Made by a program: the position numbers and the translations under genes. From Posidonia oceanica (taxonomy: Eukaryota; Streptophyta; Magnoliopsida; Alismatales; Posidoniaceae), in the NCBI GenBank assembly GCA_037176725.1, contig JAZBRS010000020.1, positions 57,936,001 through 58,000,000 on the forward strand: 64,000 nucleotides of DNA, read 5' to 3'. Below are positions 42,990-55,164 of this stretch, piece by piece; the stretch's first letter is position 1, and each line of letters starts with the position of its first letter. The notes beneath the pieces were generated by a model. The model had not been told where the DNA came from and searched no databases. It saw only the letters and a list, made by a program, of their open reading frames with translations.

Positions 42990-43690
42990 TATGGCATTAA
43001 AGGGTGTGGACTTAAGTGCAACTAAGAAGAAGAAGGGGGAGAGAATGAAAATGCTCCACAGTGGTCCGCCGCTTGTCACTGTGTGCCCATGCCCTGCAAC
43101 CACCGAATGCCGTGATCTCCGACGATCTATTGCAAGAGGTGGCCGATAAGAGAGGGAGCTTGGGGTGTTGGCCGAGGCAGAGTGAAGGCGAACCAGAGAG
43201 GAGGAGGAGCTGAGCTGGAGGCGGAGGAGAGGAGGCGAGCTCGGGCAGCAAAGGAAGTGAAGAAGGAAGAGGAAGAAGAGAGGTGTGCCAAGAGTGGTAC
43301 GCGTTTCACCTCTTTTCTCTTCTATTTCCTTATCAAATTCTTGAAAGTGGTTTGGTTAGCTAGACTTGATGCATGGATGTAGTTGTAGAATTTGTTGGTT
43401 ATTTAATGGTGGAATTGGTGGTGGAAGAGTTTTCGTATGTTTTGAGTTCCCTATCTTCAAAATTTGATTTCTCAAGCTATAGTAGACGAAATGTTGTGAT
43501 ATTTGTGCTCAGTTGTAGAGCACTCCCATGGCTTTGATTTGAGTGTTTTTGTGGATTTTGTGGTGGAACCGGTTGAGGTTCCCATTTTGGGCGATTTTGG
43601 AATGCCCTGTGTCAGTTTGCAAAAATCCTCTGGTTCGGCATGCCATTCGTGGGACGAAGTGTCCAAACTCCGTACGGGGCCTGCACCTCC
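42990..43690 (+). mobile_element. Fragment of the LTR family seen at 46971-49062, opposite orientation
   Basis: TTTTGTGGTGGAACCGGTT and GGGCGATTTTGG (43555-43605) match the reverse complement of 48250-48345 in the solo LTR. A purine-rich GAGG/GAAG stretch (43170-43290) matches the same position in that LTR. The copy is truncated near 43690. Confidence 0.6.
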
Positions 43691-43699
43691 TAGAGGGAG

Positions 43700-44800
43700 A
43701 GAAAATGATAGGGGGAATGAGAGAGTGAGCCTAAAACATACATATTATCATAGGCATAAAAGAAAACATGCAGACATAAGGCGAAGACAGAAGTCAGCCC
43801 AAGAGAGGGACGTGCGGATTAGCCTTATCCCTACCACACCTTGGAGAGGAGTTGGAGCATGCGCCTGGGTAGCCCACATCTGCAAAGGGACTAGCCACCC
43901 CTTCTGCAGCAAAAAGCATCCAACCTAGACCAGGCGCCTATTACCTCCAAGTCAGGGATAGAGCGAGCCCGAGTGTCCATGAGGGAGCAGAAAAGAAAAG
44001 AAATCTCAAAAGAGCAGATGTAGGGCCCAAAAGGGTTTGGCACGAAGCCCGGTCCATCACCCATAAAGAGCTTGAGCGTCACCACCCACCAAGGAGAGCC
44101 ACCCACAGCTTGCGAGTCATGTTAGGGTCCATTGAGTCGAGGGCGTCCTCCTCCTTTTCAGCAGGCATAAATGCTTTCTAGCATAACTGAGGGTAGATAA
44201 ATAAAAATCACCTCTTAATCAACCAACTTGCTTGACCACTGCTTGCTTATGCATAAACTTGTAGGATCTACTCCAGCATTTCCAGCCATCCTCTGGTCAA
44301 AGTGCATGCGTCAGAGCACTCTCAGAAGAAGCCTGTTACAACCAACAGCACAATCCTTGTATCCTCCATCAAGAAACAAATCCGCTGCCCCAATGCAACT
44401 GCAAGCCCAGAATAGCACTGTAGACTTTCCATGTCCCGCAAGCATTAGGCATGGACACCAAACATATAGCAAGTTGCGACAACACTCATTCAGCAAGCAG
44501 ACAGCAATGAACCAATCCGCCTTCAGAGGTGAGCATCAACAAACAAGCGTCATCCAGCACCTCAGCCAGCATTCAGCAGCAGCGGTCCAGGAGCACTTGT
44601 AGACAAGACTCCTCGGCAGACTTCTCTCGGCTAAACCAGCCAGCTTGGTCCCCTGCATTCGCATCTCCCTTTGTCTCGTTCGCTCGCGAAGCGAACCTTT
44701 CTGTGTCTCGATACTAGGGGCATCTCGTTTGTCCTTTGGTATCGCCTCGCTATCCTCACTTCACGTTTTGCCACTGGCTGCGTCTCGGTTGGCAAATTCG
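43700..44800. other. Probable internal sequence of the gypsy element, no coding domain recognised
   Basis: GC-moderate sequence lacking recognisable gag or pol blocks. It leads directly into the minisatellite, and degenerate versions of the minisatellite unit begin at about 44700. Confidence 0.4.
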
Positions 44801-44818
44801 CTCTTCCTACCTGGCAGT

Positions 44819-46600
44819 TTTGTCTCCGGTTGCATCCCAGATGACAAATCCACTATCCTACCTTGCGGTTTGTCTCCGGTTGCGTCTTGGATGACAAATT
44901 CGCTATCCTGCCTTGCGGTTTGTCTCCAGTTGCGTCTCGGATGACAAATTCGCTATCCTTGCCTTGTGGCTTGTCTCTAGTTGCATCCCGAATGACAAAT
45001 TCGCTATCCTGCCCCGCGGATTGTCTCTGGTTGCGTCCTGGATGACAAATTCGCTCTCCTACCTTGCAGTTTGTCTCCGGTTGCGTCTCGGATGACAAAT
45101 TCAATATCTTGCCTTGCAGTTTGTCTCCAGTTGCGTCTTGAATGACAAATTCGCTATCCTTGCCTTGCGGTTTGTCTCTAGTTGCATCTGGGATGACAAA
45201 TTCGCTATCCTGCCTCGCGGTTTGTCTCCAGTTGCGTCCCAGATGACAAATTTGCTATCCTGCCTTGCGGTTTGTGTCCGGTTGTGTCCTGGACGACAAA
45301 TTCGCGATCTTGCCCTGCAGTTTGTCTCTGGTTGTGTCCAGGATGACAAATTTGCTATCTTGCCTCGTGGTTTGTCTCCGGTTGAGTCTTGGAAGACAAA
45401 TTCGCTATCTTGCCTTGCGGTTTGTCTCTGGTTGCGTCTCGGATGACAAATTCGCTATCCGTGCCTTGCGGTTTGTCTCCGGTTGCGTCCTGGATGACAA
45501 ATTCGCTATGCTGCCTTGCGGTTTGTCTCTAGTTGCGTCCCGAATGACAAATTCGTTATCCTGCCTTGCGGTTTGTCTCTGGTTGCGATTAGGATGACAA
45601 ATTCGCTATCCTGCTTGGCGGTTTGTCTTCGATTGCGTTTCAGATGACAAATTTGCTATTCTGCCTCGCGGTATGTCTTCGGTTGCATCTTGGATGACAG
45701 ATTCGCTATTCTGCCTCGCAGTTTGTCTTTGGTTGCGTCATGGATGATAAATTCACTATTCTGCCTTGCGGTTTGTCTCCGGTTGCATCTCGGATGACAA
45801 ATTCGCTATTCTGCCACACGGTTTGTCTCCGGTTGCGTCTCGGATGACAAATTCGCTATTCTGCCTTGCTGTTTGTCTCCGGTTGCGTCTTGGATGACAA
45901 ATTTGCTATTCTACCTTGTGGTTTGTCTCCGGTTACGTCCCGGATGACAAATTCGCTATCCTACCTTATGGTTTGTCTCCGGTTGCGTCTTGTAGGACAA
46001 ATTCGCTATCCTTGCCTTGTGGCTTGTCTCCGGTTGCGTCTCGGATGAGAAATTCGCTATCCTGCCTTACGGATTGTCTCCGGTTGCGTCTTGGATGACA
46101 AATTCGCTATTCTGCCTCGCGGCTTGTCTCTGGTTGCGTCCTGGATGACAAATTCGCTATCCTGCCTCGTGGTTTGTCTCCGATTGCATCCCGGATGACA
46201 AATTCGCTATCCTGCCTCGCGGTTTGTCTCCAATTGCATCCCGGATGACAAATTCGCTATCCTGCCTTGCGGTTTGTCTCCGGCTGTGTCCCGAATGACA
46301 AATTCTCTATCCTACCTCACGATTTGTCTCCGGTTGCGTCCTGGATGACAAATTTGCTATCCTGCCTTGTGGTTTGTCTCCGATTGTGTCCTGGATGACA
46401 AATTCGCTATCCTGCCTTGTGGTTTGTCTCTGGTTGCGTCTCGAATGACGAATTCGCTATCCTGCCTTGCGGTTTGTCTCCGGTTGCGTCCCGGATGACA
46501 ATTTCGCTATCCTGCCCTATGTTTGTCGCTGACTACTTATTGATAGACAGATTCGCTATCCTGCCTTGCGCTTTATCACGGGTTGCGTCTCGGTCGACAA
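44819..46600 (+). repeat. 50-bp minisatellite, about 35 tandem units, in gypsy 3' region
   Basis: The unit reads roughly GTTTGTCTCCGGTTGCGTC, TCGGATGACAAATTCGCTA, TCCTGCCTTGCG. Unit starts fall about every 50 bp, with occasional 51-bp units that carry one extra T. Each unit contains GACAAA followed 20 bp later by TTTGTC, so single strands can fold into hairpins. No spacers differ between units. It lies upstream of the polypurine tract and LTR at 49834. Variable tandem repeats in the 3' UTR are known in Ogre/Tat gypsy elements. The 60-110 codon frames across it are repeat artefacts. Confidence 0.93.
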
Positions 46601-46970
46601 GTTCGTCCCCTTCTTTGCTCTCGCTTGCCTCTTCTGGTTTCTCTCCGTGCGGACGAGGACCAGTTTTCCCCTTTCTGCTCGGGTTGGTAGCCCTAACTGC
46701 TTGGTTGACAACCGTCAAGATGTCTGCTTAGGCTGGCAGCCCTAACTTCTCGGTTGACACCCGTCATACTGTCTAGCCCCCCTTCTCGATGCCAGTAGCG
46801 TTTTGCCCGCCCCCTGGTATCATCCTCTCGATACCAGGGGCATCATTTTCGCTGCCCTTGGTATCACGCCTTCTTTTCCTTGGGCTGCCAGCCCTAACTG
46901 CCCGGATGACATTCGCCAAAGTGTCTGGTGTCGCAGGCGGCAAGCACGATAGTCTTGTCTAGAGTCTTCC

Positions 46971-49062
46971 TGTCACGCCCCGGCGTGACCAAAATAGCAT
47001 CAACAACCCAAATGATATTGAAAAGAATAAATAATTAATTACATTTGAGAACAAATTTAAAACTTTTACAAGACTAATAAAATACTCCTAAGATCCCCAG
47101 TGTGCGGCTACGTGGCTCCTAAACAAGCACTAGGCTGGACTGTACCTCGACCCTGCACCTGGAAACCAAAACACAAAACACGCGTGAGTGACATCTAAGT
47201 CACCCAGTACGTGCCACCCAAAACCACGGCAAACGGCAGCAGAAACATCTACTAAAGCAATAAACATCATAAATTACAGTAATCTATGCTATTTAAAAGC
47301 ATAACATTCATTTCAAGGAAAGCCACATGCTTTTATAAAGCTATCCACCTTTTCTACCAAAATATGCATTCACAAATACATCACAATTCATCTCAAATCC
47401 ACACACACACACACATCGATTCCAAATCTAATCGAACACCCTGGCCACAGGTGAATGACACCAGCCATAAGCAGTTGCAGATGACACACGCATCTCTTGG
47501 CTGCAATGCCGCAGAAGACTACCCCGTGTGGGAGAACAATCCGCCCTAGTAACTCAGCCCTCAATTTATAACATGATCATTTTCATGATCAACATCATAT
47601 CAACACGGGGTTATGCACTCTGGCGCCCCTTTGGTGCCTGAGCGTCTGGGGACTCCAACCCCAGCCCCAGCCAGCACCGGCACAAAGGGTAGACCGTCTG
47701 TTTCAACGGGGCCTACTGTACTGCTAACCTCACTCTAGGCTATTTGACTCTTGAACTATCGACTGTATTCAACACCCCTAGTTATCAGTCAGAAGCTTTG
47801 GTTTCTTGGTCCTTCAAAACCACGGAAAACATTTCCAAGCTCTTTTCACAAACATACATTTCTTTTCCAAAATCATTTGGAAACCCTTTGAAAATCATTT
47901 CTCACGATCCACAAAACACCAAAAAACCACTATAATTCATTGCAAAACAAATTTCAAAACCTTTTCCTTAAAAAGCATTCACCCTCTGATTCGGAACGTC
48001 GAAATTCACCGGAGTTCTGGATCAGGAGCAAAAGCTCACAATTCTGCACTGAAACGGCGCTCCGTTTTGGACCGGCGCTCCATTTTGCTACAGAAAACGA
48101 CGCTCCGCCCAAAAACGGTGCTCCGCATCAGGAGAAAATGGCACTCCATTCTTGGATCAGTGCTCCGTTCTGCTACAGAAATGGCGCTCTGCCCAAAAAC
48201 GGTGCCCTGGATCAGGAGAAGACGACACTCCGTTCCAAAAATGGCGCTCCATTTTGGGCGATTTCAGAAAACAAAAATAGGGTTCTAACCCAAATCACCC
48301 GAACTGGGAATCAAAACCGGTTCCACCACAAAAATTCACAAACCACAAATAAGTACTAGAATCAAAGCATCAAGAGTGCTCTACACATGAGCACAAAAAT
48401 CAAACCATTTCATGCATCATACATCAAGATATAAAATCATAAAGCTCAAGAGGTCAAATAAAACCTATTTCCATTCAATCCAAAAACCATTCAAAACCAA
48501 ATAAAATCCTACAATTATCATGGCATAGCTAGATCACATGCATTCAAAGCATTTAGGCAAGAAATTTGGAAAGAATTCAAGGGGGAAACACGCACCAACT
48601 CCGACGAACAACTCCGCCCCAACCTCGGTCGGCCGACGAACTCTGCCTCCTCCAGCCGACGAGCACCACTCTCCTCACACCAGCTTGCCTCCATGATCCT
48701 CCAGCACCGGCCACTCCTCCTCTCCCTCCTCCAACCACCGGCGATCTCCTAGGGTTGCAGTCGGCTGTCGGGTGGAGAAGAAACGAAGGAAAAGAAAGAA
48801 AGAGGGGAAGAAAGAAGAGGAAGAGGCACGTGCAGTGGGGAGGGGGAGAAAAAGTGGAAAAATTGCATTCCACCTCCCTTCTCTCCACAAACCACAAACA
48901 AGCCGCTAACTTTCTTCAACCAAGCCTCTACTTTCACACGACCACACCAAACAACACCGAGGAGCCAGAAACAAAACCACCAAAGGCACACAAACACCAA
49001 CAGGGAAATGATTTTCCAAAATAATTAACTCAAATTATATTATGGAAAATCAGGATATTACA
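46971..49062 (-). mobile_element. Solo LTR with 5-bp TSD (chromovirus-like gypsy family)
   Basis: The 2092-bp stretch begins TGTCACGCCCCGGCGTGACC and ends GGATATTACA, bounded by a perfect duplication CTTCC (46966-46970, 49063-49067). No second LTR or internal region is present. By recall of Del/Tekay-type LTRs, which start TGTAATATCC and end GGGGCGTGACA, the element lies on the minus strand. It interrupts the 3' region of the larger gypsy element. Confidence 0.88.
48048..48262. repeat. Degenerate ~85-bp tandem repeat rich in GCGCTCC
   Basis: GCGCTCC or one-base variants occur about ten times. A larger unit containing CTACAGAAA, GCCCAAAAACGGTG and GATCAGGAGAA is repeated at about 48088 and 48173. 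It lies inside the solo LTR. Confidence 0.75.
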
Positions 49063-49821
49063 CTTCCCTCCAGGTTGGTAGCCCTAACTACTTGGACGAC
49101 AAGCACGTCAGTCTTGTTCGGTGCCCCTCTTTACGCAAGTTTGGATTGGCCAACTACTTGTCGTCCGGCATCGCTTTGCATCATCGCTAGCCTTTTATAG
49201 CATCTCATAGCATCACATTGCATGTCACCTCATCATATCACATCGCATGACATAACACTGCATATTATTGCGTGACACTGCATCTGCACGCATGCCCCTC
49301 TCGGCTGGCAGAGCCCCTAACTGGCCAGTAGGCCCGCATCTAGCACCATCGCGTTAGCATCACATGCTAGATAGCAGCATCAACAACGTACTTTGCATAT
49401 GTCCCCAGCAGAGTCAACCCCAGCATCGCATGCTCAGTATCAGCATGCATGTCATTAGCATTGCATGTTTAGCATTAGCATGCATTACGACAACATCGCC
49501 GCTTAGAGTCACACAAGCTCAACGCGCACACGCATCAGCATCGCGTGAACCCGCACACACATCGCACGAACCCGCACACACCCTAGTGGGGTTCAACGCA
49601 CATGAGCACTAGTATACCATCAACATTGCAAGACCTACATTAGCATTGCATCAATCAGCCTCAGCACTCGCATCTGCATTTGCATTTTGACAGCGAGTCA
49701 TGACTTTTGGCGCATCTACCAAATAAGTGACTTACGCCAACAATAGCTCCATCGTCTCTGGCTTCAGGCGGGGTGTCTTGTCAACCTTGAGTAGCGGCCT
49801 TAGTTCCCTCAACCTCGCTCA

Positions 49822-49833
49822 GGGAGGGGCATT
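49822..49833 (+). promoter_or_regulatory. Gypsy polypurine tract
   Basis: GGGAGGGGCATT precedes the LTR start TGCAGACACCCC at 49834. The inverted copy has GGAGGGGCATC before TGTAGACACCCC (minus strand, 60360-60370). Agreement between the two supports this as the plus-strand primer. Confidence 0.75.
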
Positions 49834-52281
49834 TGCAGACACCCCATTTTGGTGCCATTCGGACTCCTCTGGAGGTGACTGCCTGGATCATGGCATGGCA
49901 GGTCCCACCTTTTCACCCCTAACCAAACCCTAAAACCTGACCAACGCCTACAGAACCTACCCAAAACCATCACATCAACTAGCCTTCAACATCTAAAGTC
50001 ATTTGATGGTCCAACACCCAAGAATCGGGCCCAGAAATCCATGCAACTGACCCTGTATAGGATAATCGCGGATTGGTACTGTGGATTAGTCTAGCGGATT
50101 TGTCCTGCGGTTGCCTTGGGTCAGTGGCCGCAGCTGAAGGTTTAAGTGATCCGTTAACCTTTTGGACCATGGATTCCTTACTTCTCATTGGCCCGCATGG
50201 ATCTAAGGGTGTTTCACGGTGTGCTTGACTATCGTACCCCCTATCCAAATCCTAATCTCAATCTAATCCACCCCTTTAATCCCAGCCGTTGTTTTCAAAG
50301 TTTGTTAGCCATCAATGGCCTTCGTGCATTTGAAATCCTATAAAACACCCCCAACCGACCTCGTTGCCTCCCTGGTTGCTTCCCCAGTTGCTCCCTGGTT
50401 GATTCCTCCACTTCCTGAGCACCCACACACCCAGCAGCCCCCTCTCGCCGGCCAATTCACCCTTCTCCTGCGAGGGAGAACCCATCGCAGCCACTGCATC
50501 CGGCCGATCCTTCCATTTCCGGTCTCGAGCCAATTCATCACTTCCTGACCTCTCCACACAACCCTAGTGGCCACTCCTTGCAACCCAACATCGTCGAGTG
50601 TCCACTCCCTCGCTCCCACAGCTCGAGCAACACCCCTCGTCTCCAGTCGTCCAACTCTCCGCGGAGCTACCGCATTGCCTCCGGCAGCTCGCGTCCAACC
50701 TCGGTCAAGCACGTGCGACATCAACCAGTGCTCTGCGTCTGCATCCAAGCCTAGTCATTGCATCCCATGCCGTCGCCACCACAGCAACACCAGCTGCAAG
50801 CCGCCGAGGTCGGGAGCCCTGTCCGCACACGGTCTCAGGTAAGGGACCCTTCCTTGAGCCTCCCCACTCTCTTGTCGAGCTTTTTAGCCTCTTACTCGTG
50901 CGAATTATCTCTGTTTGTTGAGTTTTCTCTCCGTTCGCGTCTCCTTCGTCTCCGACATGGCTTCACCGATCGTGCAAGGCCGTAAGCCTCTGCGAGCGAC
51001 TGGGGAACCATTGCCTTGGCTATGGGGTGCTGATGACTCCTCCCCGACGCTCCAGGAGAGTCGACGACCGCACGACGATCGAGCTCTGGCCAGCTGCTTG
51101 TCGGTTGTCGGCAACGTCAAGCTCCGTCCAGAGGAGGTGGCGAGAGCCCCTTTGCCACGTGTTTTCTCGCCTGGTTTGCCTCTCTGGACTCCCATCTAGC
51201 TCCCACGTAGTCTACAGGGGGTCACGGTCGCATCCCGTGAGCTCTCGGCCTTCCTTAAGGCCGACGAGTCCCCATTTCCGGTGATGGTTGAGCATTAGGT
51301 GGGGGGAGTGATCCATAGGACGATTTGTTGTTTTAAATGCATGTTCGTATTCCTTGTAGCACCCTTACGCTCTGTGGATGCTTGCATTTTATTTTTGAAT
51401 CGTTTTCATGGCTGAATTGTGCAATGAAACTCACGGCCTGGCAGCCAGAACTGAAGCATGGAACACCCCCGTGTTTCACTAGCGCGGGTTGCCAGCACGG
51501 TTCTAGCAGAAGCCCAGGCCGTGAGCAGAGCATTGTTGCATGATTTTGCATCTATTTGATCTCTATGCATGCCCTTGCATCCATGCATATAGCCCGATCA
51601 TTGTTTTACCGCCTCATGCCTTGCATCATTGGTTTTGAGCGATGAATGTTCTATGTTTGCTATAGCATGCTCTGTAACGGGTGTTGGCAGCATGTGAGTC
51701 TGGTGAGCCTTCTTGGTGCCCAGATTTGACGCGATCCCTAAGCGGATAATACCGGCACGCTCAACTGGCGCGACCAACCCAAATCAGAGCAAACATTAGG
51801 ACAGAGCTCTGATTCCCTTTGCTTGCCGCGTCCATGCATTGCATGGTTTTCCACCTCTGCTTTATTTCCCTTTGCATGCTGCATCCTTGCATTGCATGGT
51901 TTTCCTCTAACGTTTTGTTTCTCGCCTGCATTGCATCTAGGACAATGATGTTTACTGTCTGGAGTTCTCTTGAGCTGAGGCATGCTTGATTTAGAACATT
52001 GGCAGCGCTACTTAGCACATAGATCGCATGTTTTGTTTTCCATCATTCATCATGGCATCTTAAGCATACATTAAATCATGTAAAAGCATTCATGGCATGG
52101 CATAGCATTCATTCCACACATGCGAGCGAGAAAAGCCAAGAAAGACTGATTCTTGGCCGCAAGGGGGTGCCTAACACCTTCCCCTTATGTAACAGGAGTC
52201 CTTATCCTTTCTCTTGGCCCACAATGACCATTGTGTCTGCATCCATTGGCATGAGTCATACATTTTGCATAGCATTGCATG
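49834..52281 (+). mobile_element. Gypsy LTR 1 (3' end missing)
   Basis: It begins TGCAGACACCCCATTTTGG, followed by CTCTGGAGGTGACTGCCTGG and GATCATGGC, then a C/A-rich stretch. Towards its end it contains GGGGGTGCCTAACACCTTCC, TAACAGGAGTCCTTA and TTTGCATAGCATTGCATG. It is cut there by the start of the next LTR at 52282; the last 400 bp or so of the family consensus are missing. Confidence 0.8.
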
Positions 52282-55164
52282 TGTTGACACTCCGTTTTGA
52301 CGATTGGACGTCAGTGGATTTCTCTGGAGGCTTACTCGGATCATGGCCTGGTGGACCCAACCTCAAACCTAGACCTAAAACCTCAAACCCACCTAGACAC
52401 CACCCAATCCTAGGCCCAAAACAATCCTAAGCCTTATCCCAAGCCAACCCAAAAGAAAATCCCATGAAAATGCTCTAAAACCTCTCTGGAGTGTTGGATG
52501 CTGGAAAGGGCTACTTCCAACGTTGGATGCTATACATTCTAGCTTCCAACGTTGGACGCACCCAGGCAAGCGTCCAATGCACCAGGACAGAATCCAGAGC
52601 TCCCACGATCTCCATTTGACTTCCAAGCCTTTGACAACCACCCATGACCTTCCCTCCATGCCTCCACACCTTGCCGAGACCTGCCCACCTGCAAGCTTGA
52701 CCAAACAAAAACCAATGCTTACCCAACCCATTCCAGGGAACAGACGGAAATTCAGAGAGAATTGAGAGCAATCAGAGCCACCTAGCCTCCCTTGTGCGAT
52801 CCAGAAGCACACCCCAGAGCGAGAGCAAGTTTCCCGTGCACTCCCCGGCCTCGAGACCTTCTTCCAGGCTCACCATCTGCCGACTGGCCACACCCATCAA
52901 CGCCACGACACCTTTGGCATGCATTACAGGTAAAAACCTCCTCCTTCGCCCTCACAAAGCTCCACAGTCGGGCTTTGTGGCTTTCCGGCTGCTCTGGTGG
53001 CCGGAAAAGCCATGAATTCCGACGGCAAGAGGGAGGAGGCGGGTAGAGCAAACCACTCAACTATTTCTAGCGCAAAATGCATGATTATGTTCGTTACTGC
53101 TTGCTCATGCTTACTAGCTAGTTAGTTTTCCTTTTTGAATCGATTTGAGCATCGATTTTGGCCAGGAAGTTTCCCGACTTGTTGGACACACACCCTGGTG
53201 CGTCCAACGTTGGACATGCCCTGAGGCAGCGTCCAACACCTCTGCTGGCTTTTTATTTATTTACTTGTTGCCATGCTATCATGTTGTGAATGCTATTTCC
53301 ATGTGGATCAGCTTGCATGCTTTCATTCATGCTTTTACATGCCATGCTTTAAATCTTGCATTAATCTTGGCTTGATTTCATTCTCCATGCTTCATAATCT
53401 CCTGCTTGGGTGTAGGACGCTAAAGTTTCCAATGTCTTATGTTGGATGCTGGTAAACCTAGCGTCTTACACTCCAGTTTATCTTGCTTGCATCTTACATC
53501 TTTAAATCACTTTATTTTGAGATGCTTCTTTGATCCATGCGTGCATGTTGATATCTAGACCTTCTTCTAGTTATTTGTAGGTTTATATGATGTCATTTTA
53601 TCATTTTGCATGCAATTTTCCTATGTTTCTGTTTGCCCTGTGTTGGACCCTGAATTCCTTAGCATCCTATGTTGGACGCTGTGTATTCCAGCGTCCAACA
53701 CTTTGCATTGTCTTAAATCATGTTTATGCCTGCATCATGCTCTTAAATCTTTTCTAGTTTGTTAGCTTGCCTGTCTAGCACGACCTGCATGTCTTCTGCT
53801 GCCATTTTGCATTTACATCATGTTCATACATTCAACATGCATGCATTTCTTTCAAAACCCAGGCTTAGTTGTTGGACGCTGAGTTTCATAGCTTCCAATG
53901 TTGGACGTTGATGTTTCCAACGTCCAACACCCTCTACCTGTTTAAAATCATTCTGATGCTTGCATTTGATTTCTGAGCTTTGTGCCTTGATCTTTCAGCA
54001 TGGTTTATCTGCCCATAGCTTTTTCATTGCATTAAAATACATGATTTCCAAGTTTGCATGGTTTTCCTGCAGGTTCTTTGTTTTTCTGTGTTGGACGCTA
54101 TCTGTTCCAGCATCCAACATAGGACGCTGGTCATTCCAGCATCCAACACTTTATAGTTTACAGCACACTGTTTTTAAGCACCGATTTCGTTTTGATTGTC
54201 GCTTTCCACATTTTGTTGCCTCTGGTACATGCCTTGACTCCCATGCATGCTGTCGGACCCTTATTTCCTGTTTTACGCCTTGCATCGCTTGCTTTCCCGT
54301 GGTTTTTCGCCTCGAACTTGTTTTCCATCGCATGTCGCTATTCGCATTGCATGGTTTTCTTCGGCGTTTTGATTTCTCGCCTACATTGCATTTAGGACAG
54401 TGATGCTTACTGTCTAGAGTTCTCACGAACCAGGGCCTACCCGGTTTGGAACACTGGCAGCGCTGCTGAGCACATAGGCTGCACGTTTAATTTCCCATAC
54501 ATGGCATTCAGGCATTTAGGCATTTGAGCATACCTAGCATGGCATAGCATCCCTCGCCTACGGGCGTACAGTTAAAGGCAGGCACTTGCCGAAATTCCTG
54601 CAAATGCAAGCGAGTTTAGCCTAGAAAGATCGATTCCTCAGGCGTGTCGGGGGTGCCTAATACCTTCTTTGCACGTAACAGGAGTCCTTACCCTTTCTCT
54701 GGCCCGTAGTGACCATTTTGCCCTCGTCCTTGGCATGAGTTAATCATTTTGCATAGCATTGCATTCATTTGCATGTTTTCTATGCTTTCCTCAGTTTTCC
54801 TCGTCTCCCGATTGAATAGACTAGGTGGCGAATCCTTGTCTTTGATTTATCTTCCTTTGCGTTATTTGCCCATTTTTCTAGTGTTTTGGAGTCGAGTTTT
54901 CTCACCAGATTCACTGCTGACTGCGGTTTTCCCCCTCTCTCATGGCACGATCGCATCGCGAGCTATGGCAGCGGTGCGAGACTCGTCGTGGCTGAGTGGG
55001 ACGGTCACTGCATGCATACCATGTTTTTCCTCGATTTTCCTTGTCTCCTGATAATAGACTTGGTGGCGACTCCATTTTTGTCTTATTCTTTGTTTTCTTC
55101 GCCATTATCCATGACCCTCCTTTTACCTGTGCCGGTCATCCCAGCATCGTTCGGGTTGCGACGA
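52282..55164 (+). mobile_element. Gypsy LTR 2, head-to-tail with LTR 1
   Basis: It starts TGTTGACACTCCGTTTTGACG and shares with LTR 1 GATCATGGCCTGG, CTGTCT-GAGTTCTC, AACACTGGCAGCGCTGCT, GGGGGTGCCTAATACCTTC and TAACAGGAGTCCTTAC. It continues past the point where LTR 1 stops. The tail carries a duplication of about 235 bp: AATAGACTAGGTGGCGAATCC at 54826 and AATAGACTTGGTGGCGACTCC at 55053. The end near 55164 is estimated from the inverted copy at 58176. Confidence 0.78.
52500..54150. repeat. Dispersed short motif GTTGGA(C/T)GC / GCGTCCAAC in LTR 2
   Basis: More than a dozen copies of a CCAACGTTGGA-type palindromic motif and its halves (for example TCCAACGTTGG near 52517, and CGTCCAACGTTGGACATGCC near 53201) are scattered through this LTR. 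I see few in LTR 1. Confidence 0.6.

Larger units (their letters stand above)
44600..49833 (+). mobile_element. 3' internal region of an Ogre/Tat-like gypsy element
   Basis: After the minisatellite the sequence has GGTTGGTAGCCCTAACT and CTCGATACCAGGGGCAT modules (46680-46870). A nested solo LTR follows (46971-49062), then CATGC/GCATCAC-rich sequence to 49833. These modules recur in reverse order and orientation at 60360-61600. It ends in the polypurine tract GGGAGGGGCAT just before the LTR start at 49834. Confidence 0.65.

Noticed and set aside
44819..46600. CRISPR-like regular array
   Set aside because: The whole 50-bp unit is repeated, with no unique spacers and no cas genes, in plant DNA. 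It is a minisatellite.
44863..46731. Several 60-110 codon frames with repeated FVSGCV and LPCGLSPVASRM peptides
   Set aside because: They result from a 50-bp repeat read in rotating frames on both strands, with starts in every unit and no conserved product.
48566..49024. 152-codon frame on the + strand
   Set aside because: It lies wholly within the solo LTR, has low-complexity composition and resembles no protein family.
49922..49990. Telomere-like repeat (AACCCTAAAACC)
   Set aside because: Only isolated CCCTAAA-like words occur within a C/A-rich LTR; there is no tandem TTTAGGG array.
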